This document shows positions 23,928-34,041 of a DNA stretch of 37,963 nt, piece by piece. This DNA is from Helochares maculicollis (lineage: Eukaryota; Arthropoda; Insecta; Coleoptera; Hydrophilidae), in contig JAWQRO010000490.1 in NCBI GenBank assembly GCA_033557835.1, positions 1 to 37,963 of the forward strand, read 5' to 3'. The position numbers and the translations under genes are program-made. Each line of letters begins with the position of its first letter. Within the stretch, counting starts at the first letter, position 1. The notes beneath the pieces were generated by a model. That model worked only from the letters and a program-made list of their open reading frames with translations. It was not told the origin of the DNA and ran no database searches.

Positions 23928-25440
23928 TCATTATCATCATTATCAGCCATATGAACCAGTAGGTAAGGCCTCTTTAATTAATTAATTAGTTATTATTTTC
24001 ACACAAAGTTGTTCGCGTGCTTCTACTTCTTCTGAAGAGGGGATGTCTTAGTGAATTTTTATGTGGTTATCCCTACCAATTGTCTGTATTCTTGTTCCAG
24101 CAGCTTCCATTTATTGCGGTCTCCGGATAGCCTGAACCAGATTGTTCCTTCAAGTCTTCTGATGTCTCGGTCCCATCTTTGGAGCGTTTTCTGGGTCTCT
24201 TACTACCCCTGGGATACCATTCTATTATTTTTGTTGACCATCTATTGTCTGTCTTTCTTTGTGTCCCGCCCATTGCCATTTCAGGGATTTGACTCTTTGG
24301 ATTATGTCTGTTACTTTGGTTGTATCTCTAATCCATGTGCTTCTTTTCTGATCTCTTTTTGTAATGCCTATATTGATCTTTTCATTGATCTTTTGATAGT
24401 GACTAACTTATTTGTAATGGTTGCATCAAGAGTTCAGGTTTCGCAACTGTAAGTTAGGACTGGAATGTTCTGCTCTTTAAGTGGAGGGGCATTTTGGACT
24501 TGAATATTATAGAGTTTAGTCCAAATGCTCTCCATACAAGTTTAATTCTTTGATTAATTTATGGAAGTAGGGATCCTGATATATTTATTAGTTGACCGAG
24601 ATATATGTAGTCGTCAACTGTTTCTAAGGTGGTATCCTCTATGGTGATGTGTGTTTTATTTGCAAATTCGTTGAACATCACCTTTATCTTAGAGAGGTTC
24701 ATCTTTAGATCTACTTCTCGACTGACCAAAGCTAGTTCATTTAGCATTCTTTGGAGATTAGCGGGGTCATTTGCTATCAGGACTAGGTCCTGTGAATAGA
24801 CTGGAGAATATTGAGTCTTCCTGTTTTACTCCTTTGCGTACAGATAATTCCCTAGTTTCTTTATGGAGTTTAACAGCCGCTTTATCCTCTTTGTTGATGT
24901 TATTCAGTAATTGTATAAATGTTTTGTCAACATCTTGTTCTGTCAAGACAAGTTATTTTTTGTGGCATTATCGAGTCGAATGCTATCTCGAAGTCAATGA
25001 ATGCTAATGAGAGTGGTAATGTGTATTCTTTGGTTCTGCTGATCACTTCTTTGATTGTTTGGATGTGATCCATTGTGCTGAAGCCCTTTTGGAATCCTAC
25101 TCGTTCTCTTGGTTGGGCAGAACTTAGTGTAGATTGAATCCGGGTTTTGATTATCTTTGTGAGAATTTTATATACTGCTGGTAAGAGATTTATGGGGCGG
25201 TAATTTTTTATGTCTTCTTTGCTACCTTTCTTGTGAATTAGGATTATGGTAGCTTTATTCCAGTGGTCAGGGATTTTTTTTCCTTTAGGCATTCGTTGTG
25301 TAGTGTTGTTAAGTTTTCCTGGGTTTTGGTGCCTGTTAGTTTTAGTAGTTCAGCAGCTATTCCGTCATTTCCTGCTGACTTTCCATTGTTTATGCTCTTT
25401 CGAGCCATTTGTACTTCATAAAGCAAGATTGTTGGTAGAC
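23928..25440 (-). mobile_element. 5'-truncated RTE-like non-LTR retrotransposon
   Basis: A minus-strand element of about 1.5 kb with coding remnants of an endonuclease-reverse transcriptase. Its 3' end (left side) is a short GATAATGATGATAATGA tail at 23928-23944, the microsatellite-type tail usual for RTE elements rather than poly(A). A roughly 115-bp 3' UTR lies between the tail and the ORF stop at 24059-24061. The 5' end stops inside the reverse transcriptase at about 25440, so the endonuclease and the start of the ORF are missing. This is typical of incomplete target-primed reverse transcription. GTAGAT occurs in both flanks (23906 and 25443), but I cannot confirm a target-site duplication. 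Confidence 0.82.
24059..25430 (-). pseudogene. Reverse transcriptase pseudogene (RTE-like)
   Basis: Reading from 25430 leftward: EVQMARKSINNGKSAGNDG (start of the RT fingers), then HWNKATIILIHKKG and NYRPINLLPAVYKI (RT motifs 1-2), GFQKGFSTMDHI, and AFIDFEIAFDSI carrying the motif A aspartates. The frame then shifts near 24960. After the FSSLFT segment the sequence jumps directly to DLVLIAND: about 35 residues normally before and including the start of the FADD active site are missing, so motif C is destroyed. The C-terminal part continues with NELALVSREVDLKMNLSK, DDYIYLGQLI, then TDNRWSTKIIEWYPRGSK, and ends at EQEYRQLVGITT. The order matches an RTE-type protein C-terminus. It is non-functional. 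Confidence 0.85.
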
Positions 25441-25446
25441 AGGTAG

Positions 25447-28400
25447 ATTTTTGGGTAGATTTATAAATAAAATGCTATTTAATTGTTTTACATAAAAACA
25501 AAATGTTCAATCAAGGTAGTTTTTTATTTATGGGGCATACGTATTTAATATTACATTTGTTACAAAAGTACGAGAAATTACTCCCGGGAGACATTTTAGT
25601 TTTCTAGCTTTGATTTAAAGTTTTTTACTTATAAATGAGAAGATATGTAAGGTGAACCATGGCTTTATTAATTAGATTCCAAAGTATTTCTTCTCTAGGA
25701 ACATAAATTTGTGCTCTGATTTTTTGTTTTAAACTACGCATAAGTACATGAGACACACTTTTTGACAGACTAAGGGATTGTATTGGCAAATTTTACATAT
25801 ATCTACATAAAATTTATTGTTATGAATCAGAAAATTGAATAATTGATGTAAATTGTTGACAATATTTAAAATTTTATTTTAAATACGTTTTAATCAATTT
25901 ACTATGTTTAAGTGTTGAAAAGTGTTTTTGAGACTGAGACAAATTGCGCTAAATAGCATTTTAAGCCACTAATATGTATTAAGAAATTAACCAGAAAACA
26001 CCCTCTGTCTTTTGTCTTACTGACTAAAAGCTAATTTATTACTTTACAATTGATAAAAAATATAAAAGTGCTTTGCTTTTAAAAAATACAAAATATAAAA
26101 ATTGATAAAAATGTTACAAGCAGTTGCGAAATTTTAATCAAAGTTTTTGAAATGTAATCAAAATATTTTGTTGAAATTTTATGGGGATTGTCATGAAATG
26201 AAATAAATGTATTTTGTGGTATTAATATTAATATATTTATGGTATTCATAGAATTCGTTCTCATAACAGTTACGTTCTTGTAGTATCTAGTGATTTCCAC
26301 GTTTTTAGAACGACTTCAAAACTATTGAATTTTTATGGATCCTCACTGGTTTGTGGATCTAATTATTTTGCAGTCTCTCTTTTCTTTCAGTCATTTCCTC
26401 CAAGTGATGATAAGCCAGAGCTACAGTTATCACAGATCGTAGACCTCGGTTCTTCGCTTATGACAGTGGCTGTATAAGACGTCAAAAATCAGAAAGCTAA
26501 AGTTCAAACAATCTATGAAGGTTTACTTACTGTTCTTTCTTTGAGGGTAGGGAAATTGCAACCAATATTATTCTTATTCTTGCATACTTGAGAGTCGATA
26601 GATTATATTATATTCTTTGTCACCATCCAAAACAGTTCAATTTAATTAATATTTCTGATTAAAATGGTTGTCTTTTGTTAGCTGCCACTCTTCGGCCAAA
26701 ATTAATCTCTTGGCCGTTTTATCACTGTCACTTCAGCGAACTACTGAATTCTGAAACTGCATAGAATTTGCAAACGCAGTCCCAATAATCATGCATATAA
26801 ATCATTGTAATCGACACAATGGTGTGTGTATGTATACAGCAGGACACAATTAAGGTAATGTTAATAGACTTTAGGTTTGCATTGAGCCATCTACCCCGTA
26901 GTGTGCTATGACGGCTCAATGCCCATAGGTTCCCAATTCTGCTGGAGTGACATAGGCAATAGTTATTCACATTTAGATAGACATACACACCAACTCCCAG
27001 ACGAGCTACATGTACTTGGGCTTTAGTATGTTCAGCCATGTGTATTTGCGCATATATACCCACATGCACAAGTAACGTACAATTCCCCAGGTCCCTTCAT
27101 TCTGCGGCAGAATTAACGCAGTCCACTCCACACTTGGGTCCTCGCTAATTGTTTTCTGAAAGCTCAGGACAGCTTGACACTCGATTCAATGTTTATACTA
27201 GGGATTCGCCAATAAAAAGCTTGTCCACACCACCCCTGTGACTTTCATTATGACACGTATAAATTACGAGTAATGCGAACAAGTCCATTGCGGAGTGTCC
27301 TGCAAATTAATAAAAAGAAACGAGGGATGTTTTCAGCTTCGCCCTTTTTATGGGTGACGAATTTGCGATTGAATGTTGTATGAATGGTTCATCCACGGGC
27401 TTTTATTAATTTGAGTGTTTGTACCGTTGCAACTTTTTTCATCGTTATTACGTGTATAGAACAAGAGACGTGATTCTGGGAAAAACTGGCACCCCTAATA
27501 TTACTCATTGTGGTGAAATGCTTTTCTGTAATGTGAGCATACTTTTAGACCATTCTAAATGGTATATTTTGCAATCTGTTTTTTTATTTTTTGGCGTTTA
27601 CTATAATCTTACAATGGTGAAATCCCCCTCTCAGTTTTTTCAGTGGCAAAACTGAATTCTAAGTTAAGTGAGGTTTCACATTATATGCCTAAGAGATCAT
27701 TAATAAGAAAGCAAATCAAAAACAAAAATTTTAAATTAAATCCTAAAGACAAACATTCATATAGCTTGACTACATCTCTCACAACTTCAATAAGTCACTT
27801 AGAAGTAATGACGAATGTAAAAAGCTTAACTGAATGCTTTGACACGATAGAAGAGCCGTAATATTTTACTGTTACAAACAGAGCAAACAATTTTTATATA
27901 TGTTAAAAAAGTTCTTTGTTAGTTTAAATCGATTATACGGGTTTATAGGAAGGATCATTATTTTTCAACAATAAAAAAAGCGTTTGGGAAACAACAAAGT
28001 TAAAATCAAGTCTTTGGTGTCTCTGATCTATTCTATAAATGATTAATTATCAAAAGAAAACATAATATAGATACTGAAATAATATCACAGATTGCAAGAG
28101 ATTCGATATGATTTAGATAATTAATTAATTTATTAAAGTAATGTACGATTAATAAAATGTTAAAATTTGATTTAATTAAAATCTGCATAGCTATTTTTAT
28201 TTCAGCAACTTACTAAATATTGACGTAATAAATCGTTCTCAAAATCTTCAATTCAGATTTTGTTTGACTCAAAAATGAACTCAACGACGTTTTTGTTGCC
28301 CTATTTAATTTATATCCTAGAGGATATAGCATCCCCAAAAATGCAAATAAAAATTGACTCGCCCGTGAACCAAAAGCTCTTTCTACGCAATCTCCCACTT

Positions 28401-28519
28401 AATTTTAAAGTGTGTATAAGTAGACGCCTTAAAAAGGTAATGTGCATTACACGCGGGACACTTTTCTCCCGAAATACGAAAAGGATTATCCCTTTAGCCT
28501 TGCGACATGACACCGCAGG
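25447..28519. other. Interval without recognised genes
   Basis: About 3 kb of AT-rich DNA. The only clear structure is the nested inverted repeat at 26820-26992. GTATAAGTAG at 28414-28423 could be a TATA-like element about 100 bases before the ATG at 28520, but there is no supporting initiator. Confidence 0.45.
26820..26992. repeat. Nested inverted repeats (two stems)
   Basis: Outer arms TGGTGTGTGTATGT (26820-26833) and ACATACACACCA (26981-26992) are complementary apart from one extra GT. Inner arms GCATTGAGCC (26879-26888) and GGCTCAATGC (26913-26922) are exact complements around a 24-base loop that itself contains CTAC-CCC-GTAG. An RNA from either strand could fold into a two-tier hairpin of about 170 nt. 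Confidence 0.75.
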
Positions 28520-28774
28520 ATGTTAAAAGTGCAGGGGCGTTGCTATGTCATCGTCGCCATCGCCGTCACCGTCGGTGGTTATATTACGTGCTGCAAAGCC
28601 ACCGCAGGCTTCAAGCCTCCAGAGAGTCTTTTTAATAGGTTACACAACTCTTTCCTTTGGTCTGACCGCCCTCATCAGAATATCCAACAGTTTGCTGAGC
28701 AGCAGAAGAACATCGCTGAAAAGTTTATAGATATATTCTGCTTATGGCGTATAGAAAGTTTCGGTTTTTATTAA
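28520..28774 (+). CDS. Candidate secreted small protein or signal-peptide exon
   Basis: An 84-codon ATG-to-TAA frame that is clearly GC-richer, especially at third codon positions, than the flanking DNA. I do not recognise the family. Residues 1-8 (MLKVQGRC) are followed by a hydrophobic core at about 9-23 (YVIVAIAVTV...) and then A-T-A at 27-29, a good signal-peptidase AxA motif. The predicted mature part begins GFKPPESLFNRLH and contains a Gln/Lys-rich, probably helical stretch QNIQQFAEQQKNIAEKF. Possible splice sites exist: CCGCAG ending at 28607, and a weak GTATAG near 28749. It could therefore be an exon starting at 28608 (phase 1) or an entire small secreted peptide. The GCCGTC-like repetition at 28548-28576 could also mimic a hydrophobic core by chance. 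Confidence 0.33.
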   Translation: MLKVQGRCYVIVAIAVTVGGYITCCKATAGFKPPESLFNRLHNSFLWSDRPHQNIQQFAEQQKNIAEKFIDIFCLWRIESFGFY

Positions 28775-29420
28775 GACAAAGTTTTACGGCTGCTTCATAT
28801 CCAACTTGTAATTAGTTCGTTTAATTACTTTGAAATGCATGGACCTTTCTTAGCTCTTTCTGTTTTAGTTAACACTGCAGCATTGTAGATTAAATCTGGA
28901 ACGACTCTAGCTGTACGAGCGAGACACGTATTAAAAGCAAGCCTGTTACTTCATAAGATAATCATACCTAATCGGTTTGGTCGATCTAAACGCGCATTTT
29001 AGCCTGTAACGCAAACTACTCAGCAGTGGTTTTTTTCTAACGTATCCCGTGCGAAATGCAAACGTATTTACAACGCTATATTTCATAAAATTGTGAAATG
29101 TCTTGCTCATTGCCAAGTCAGTAACATAATTCTGTTTATGCCGCCAGCTACCTTCGTTTTACTTCTGAGGCCGCAAGTTCTCATCCGATCTATTTTTGTA
29201 ATGTCTATTGCATCCAATTGATCTTTGAGTAATGAGATGTTTCTGCATAACGAATCGATGCATCGCAGCCGTGTGCAGTCAGAGGTAGGATACATAACTC
29301 AAAAGATTGAATGTATATTTATGTAGTCCTCAAGGAAAATGCGAACTTGCAACATTTATCATTTGCTTTTAATTTGGTTTCTAAATCAAGTCTCTCTGAA
29401 CCACTCGTGATTATTTTTTC
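28775..29420. other. Non-coding spacer
   Basis: No gene, transposon end or repeat was recognised between the candidate secreted-protein frame and the tandem duplication. Confidence 0.4.
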
Positions 29421-30240
29421 TAAGATTTTTTTATTATCAAAATTGAAAGCAACGAAAATATGTGCTTGTATCTTAAATTTAGTGCATATGTAATTGTTCT
29501 AGACTGAATCATTTCAGTATCTTCAATAAATTAGCTTAAGCTGTGTGAAGTCTTGATTCCAAAAAATCATTCTCAGTAAAGCATTCGTCTTTTTCGTATT
29601 TTGTGTTGCCCAGATTATTTTCTCTCTGCTCAGTTTTGACTACTTACGTCTAAATTTAGAAGTTGCTAATTAGAAATGATTAACTTAGAATAATGCAACT
29701 GAGCTTCCTGAGCTAAATTGCAATTTTATTGGCATGGCCAATACCTAGATTTGCTACAGATCAGTTTTATGTTGCACTCAACTTCCAAACACTGTCGGTT
29801 GAAATAGTCATAAGGATTTGTAGTTTCTTGTCTCGATTAGTAGATTTTTTTATTATCAAAAATGAAAGCAATGAAAATATGTGCTTGCATCTTAAATTTA
29901 GTTTGTATGTAATTTTTAAATATCTTCAATAAATTAGCTTAAGCTATGTGAAGTCTTGATTCGCAAGAATCATTTTCAGTCAAACATTTCGTATTTCGTG
30001 TTGCCAAGTATATTTCTATCTGCTCATTTTTGACTAATTATGCCTAAATTTAGAAGTTGCTAATTAGAAATGACTAACTTAGGATAATGCAACTGAGCTT
30101 CCTGAGCTAAAGTGCAATTTTATTGGCATGGCCAATACTTAGATTTGTTTCAATTCAGTTTTATGTTGCACTCAACTTCCAAACACTGTCGGTCGGAATA
30201 GTCAAAAGAATTTGTACTCTTGTAATCTTGTCTCGAATAG
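29421..30240 (+). repeat. Direct tandem duplication, two units of about 400-420 bp
   Basis: Unit 1 (about 29421-29840) and unit 2 (about 29841-30240) are closely similar along nearly their whole length. They share the runs ATTATCAAAA, ATATGTGCTTG, CAATAAATTAGCTTAAGCT, GTGAAGTCTTGATTC, TTTAGAAGTTGCTAATTAG, ATGCAACTGAGCTTCCTGA, TTCCAAACACTGTCGGT and TTGTCTCGA. Unit 2 lacks about 16 bases near 29495-29515 of unit 1. Both keep a 10-bp palindrome AGCTTAAGCT (29533 and 29936) and a perfect 7-bp hairpin TATTGGC-ATG-GCCAATA (29727 and 30121). No third unit and no coding content were seen. It may be a young satellite seed, a local duplication, or two copies of an unknown non-autonomous element. Confidence 0.9.
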
Positions 30241-30995
30241 CAAATGACAAGGTTTATCAAGTAAAGTGTAATGACTTTCGATAGACGAAGGACAAAGAGT
30301 ACCAATAATGTAAACAAAATCACTCATTCTATTTACTTTGATTCATTCGTTTCATTTTAACTTCCTAAATTGGAGATGAATATTGGAGTTTCTAGGAATC
30401 ACAGCAAATGAATTACTTTAGTATAACTCCTGTTCGATAATAGAAAAATTAATAAAGGATCATGTTTACGATGCCAGAAGTATCCTGAGCACCAACAGCC
30501 CAACCTATTTTCCATAGATCTTGGAAATTGACCACAAAAAATTCATTAAGTCAATCATGAAGCAGATGTAAATGGTGAGGTGCTATTATAGAAAACAAAC
30601 TTATGGATTCAAAAATAGCCAATAAACTAGATTCCATAGAAAACAAATATGTTAGCTGGACAAGCAGGAAAATGAAAAACTATCTACTAATCTGAATATT
30701 GGGAAAATGCCCCAAAACTAAAGCATTTCAAAATGAGGTAAATCAGTTCGAGCAATAAAACATTTTCTTTGGTTTACTTTGGTAATCCAAAAAGATTCCT
30801 GACTAAGATATAATCATTAAAACAGCTCTTTCCAAAAATTTAAAACAGGGAATGCTCCTACGGAATTAATTTGATTCAGACAAGGTTGTTAGACTGTCAA
30901 AATTAGAAAGATATTGCTCATCTATTTTCATGGTTATAGAACAGGTGTTCGACGTGGCATACAGGATATACTTATAATCTTCAAGCATTCCTGAA
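30241..30995. other. Non-coding spacer
   Basis: No recognisable gene or repeat between the tandem duplication and the first of two Mar-A copies. Confidence 0.45.
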
Positions 30996-30997
30996 TA

Positions 30998-31401
30998 CTA
31001 GGTTAGTTGAAAAGTTCGAGGAGCGAAGACTTTAATTCATTGATAGAGCTACAATTTCGACTGCATTCCAGGTTACATGCTTCTAATGAATGCATCTGCA
31101 AATTTCAACTCGTTTTGACTTGTGAGTGTGTTTTTATGACGCTTTCTTATGACATAATTTAATCATGGAAAAAATTTAACATCGTGCGGTAATAAAGTTT
31201 TTAGTGAAAAACGGTTTGAAGGCGATGGAAATATATAATGTGTTAGGAGATGCTGCTCCATCTAAATTAATGGTCTGTAAGTGGGCATTAGAATTTAAAC
31301 ATAGTCGCATAAGCCCAAAAGATGATCTTCGATCAGGACGTCCGAAAACTGTGACCACTGAAGAAATGATTGATAGCGTTTACGATATGGTAATGAATGA
31401 C
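30998..31401 (+). mobile_element. Mar-A mariner copy 2, 3'-truncated
   Basis: Begins with the Mar-A terminus CTAGGTTAGTTGAAAAG after TA at 30996-30997. It follows the Mar-A leader (ATTTCGACTGCATTCCAGG and so on) and the transposase N-terminus, which reads KFLVKNGLKAMEIY, then VLGDAAPSKLMVCKWALEF and SGRPKTVTTEEMID. The match stops abruptly after AATGAATGAC at 31401. Near the start ATGGAAAAAATT is followed by a stop (TAA), as in copy 3. About 12 bp (four codons) present in the minus-strand copy are missing between EIY and NVLGD. Only the DNA-binding region remains. Confidence 0.88.
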
Positions 31402-31493
31402 CATTTACTTTACAAACACATTAGTTTTAGTATATTTTTCGTTCTATGCTCTTATGTGCCGAATTCAGACCACTACAACTTTATTTTTATAAA
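31402..31493. other. 92-bp spacer between head-to-tail mariners
   Basis: Unique AT-rich sequence separates truncated copy 2 from copy 3. It does not match any part of the other Mar-A copies. Confidence 0.6.
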
Positions 31494-32729
31494 CTAGGCC
31501 AGTTGAAAAGCTCGCGGAGCGAAGACTTTAATTCGTTGATAAAGCTACAATTTCGACTGAATTCAAGATCTCATGCTTCTAAAGAACGCATCTGCAAATA
31601 TCAACTCGTTATGACTTATCAGTGTGTTTTTATGACACTTTGATATTAGAGGTGTCTACATAATTTAATCATGGAAAAAATTTAACATCGTGCGGTTATA
31701 ACATTTTTAGTGAAAAAGGGTTTGAAGGCGGTGAAAATTTATAATGAAATGGTGCTGCTCCATCTAAAACAATAGTCTGTAAGTGAGCATTAGAATTTAA
31801 ACGTGGTCGAACAAGCCTAGAAGATGATCCCCGTTCGGGACGTCCAAAAAGTGTGACCACTGAAGAAATGATTGATACCACTCATGATATGGTAATGAAT
31901 GACAGAAAGTTATCTTTGAGTGAGATTTCTGAGACCATGAATATCTCAACTGAGCGAGTACTTCATATTTTGAAAGATGGGTGCCGCATTTCTTAAATTG
32001 TAATCAAAAGAGACTTCGAGTGAATCTTTCCAAGGAACATTTGGAGCTTTCTCAAAAAAATAAAAAAGATTTTTTACATCGCTTCATCACTATGGATGAA
32101 ACCTGAATGTACTATTATGAACCCAAGCTGCGACAACAAACCTCAGAGTGGACTCAGTCTAGTTGTTCAGACTTAAAACAACCAAAATAGTCCAAATCAT
32201 CCAAAATGGTTATGGCATCTGTTTTCTGGGATGCAAAGGGCAATTTGTAGATCGATTGTCTTCAAACCGGTAAAACCATAATAGGAGAGTATTAGTCAAA
32301 TCTGTTGGATAAGTTATATACAAAAATTAAAGAAAAGAGACCTAGCTTAAAGAAGAAAAAATCCTTTTCCATCAAGATATCGCGCCAGCACATAAATGTA
32401 TTCAAACAATGGCCAAACTGAACGATTTGCGGTATGAATTGATCGAACATCTGCCTTACTCTCTCGATCTAGGTCCTTCGAACTTCCACTTATTTCCAAA
32501 TCTTAAAAAAATTTCTCCGTGGAAAACGTTTTTCCTCAAGAAGTTATAGCGTCTGTGACCCAATATTTTGACGAGTTTCCAGAAAACTATCTTAGAGATG
32601 GTATAAATAAATTTGAAAATCGTTGGAGAAACTATATTGAAGTTTTGGGAGACTACACTGAAGACTAAAGGTATTTTTTTAGTTTTGCCCTTATTTATCC
32701 CCGTACCGCGAACTTTTCAACTAACCTAA
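31494..32729 (+). mobile_element. Mar-A mariner copy 3 with dead transposase
   Basis: Near full length at 1236 bp. The left end is CTAGGCCAGTTGAAAAG and the right end CTAACCTAA. The transposase region (about 31671-32668) is heavily decayed. It has an early stop, a deletion of roughly 30 bp just before GWVPH-like sequence (near 31980) that removes the RKLCAR segment, and several stops. The first catalytic Asp is present (TMDET, then TGA instead of Trp). The second is present (HQDIAPAH). The third is Asn (LGPSNFH), from GAC to AAC. It lies head-to-tail with copy 2 and opposite to copy 4. Confidence 0.9.
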
Positions 32730-32731
32730 TA

Positions 32732-33883
32732 TTAGAATGCTATATTTGCAAAAAATACTTCTTTATCAAACAAGAAGGAGCTTCGTCAGTCTTTTAGAAA
32801 TAGTAGAGGCCAGAAAAAGTAGGACCTGTTGATTGTACACCAGTAGAAAATAATAATTTTGCCAGCTTTGCTGTAGTTTGGCTGTAGGACATATCAATAA
32901 AAAACCAACTAACTGGTCAATGATTATAAATACTGCTCTGGAAATGCCACATTAAGAATAGAAACAGAAATCATGTTAATGATATTGAAAAGAAAAACTT
33001 GCAGCTTGCAGCCAAATCTGTTTAAAGAACTAATAAAAATTATGATAGTGTCAGACAGACCGAAATCACTAAATCCCTTAAAGTGATTATGAGAAGAATT
33101 GAAAGTCTTTCAACGATATTAAACACGTGAAGAACACTTTACCGTTACAGTTGGTATCATCCAAAAATTTCAAACTTTACTTTCATTTTTTCCACGTGCC
33201 CCTGTATAGGTGCACATAAGAAACATGAAATATTAATATCCCTCTTTTGCCAAAGGGTACCAAACTAGGACACGAACGTGTTTAATAGGAAATCGTACAA
33301 TTTTAACGCCCGCTCCCTTTATTTCCGCACCATAATCCTCCCGGGTATTGTCACACGCAGCGAGTTATAAAATATATAAGTGATAAAATGTCTTTGGACC
33401 CAGGGCGTCGGGTTGCGGGAGCGAAAAGAGCGCTTCTGAGGTCGCGGATATTGCTTATGCATATACCCGAGCGGCAATAAAGCATGTGTTAGCAAGTCGG
33501 GATTCAATATGTCACATCTTGGGCGGCTTTGGCGGGACCCGTACGCCTCGCTGACTGGATCCTAATAACGACGACGACGACGGAATTGTTCAAATTTAAA
33601 CTTATTTCAAAATGCAGATTACGAGCGTGAGTATATAGAAATTTATGGCATATATTTCACACAAACGGCGGCGGATTTTCAAACTTGCGACGATTATTGC
33701 CGTCGCGTGTCGTACGAATTTTAACATGCCAGCGGGATGGAGCGGTTTGCAAGCCCTATTGCGGGGATGCAACGAATACTTTTGCATCTACAGCTTTCGA
33801 CTGCGACTGCGACGCAAAAGAAATCGCATAAATATAAAACAGGACACGATGTTACCGCTGGAGAAAATTTTATCCATGCTGCA
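32732..33883. other. Interval without recognised genes, GC-richer at 33,270-33,600
   Basis: No transposon or domain was recognised. The block at about 33,270-33,600 is noticeably GC-richer than its surroundings and ends near an (ACG)5 microsatellite. A 97-codon ATG frame at 33645-33938 is Arg-rich and runs into the downstream minisatellite, so I do not call it a gene. Confidence 0.45.
33568..33582 (+). repeat. (ACG)5 microsatellite
   Basis: Five perfect ACG units read directly. Confidence 0.85.
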
Positions 33884-34041
33884 AAATATAAATTTTAGAG
33901 GAAACTTAAATATAAATTTAAGGGGAGCTCAGATATAAATTTAAGTGGAACTAAAATATAAATTTTAAGGTAACTCAAATATTAATTTAAGAGGAATCTA
34001 AGATATAAATTTGAAGAGAATCTAAAATATAAATTTAAAAA
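33884..34041 (+). repeat. Minisatellite, about seven units of 22-25 bp
   Basis: Repeats of the form ATATAAATTTAAGNGGAACT occur about seven times in a row with substitutions and 1-2 base length changes. The core ATATAAATTT is the best-kept part. The right units degrade toward AATTTAAAAAATTGAG. Confidence 0.9.

Noticed and set aside
24051..24452. 133-codon plus-strand frame
   Set aside because: It is the antisense of the RTE-like reverse transcriptase C-terminus.
33645..33938. 97-codon ATG frame rich in Arg
   Set aside because: It runs into the minisatellite, shows no domain and lies in a GC-richer non-coding block.
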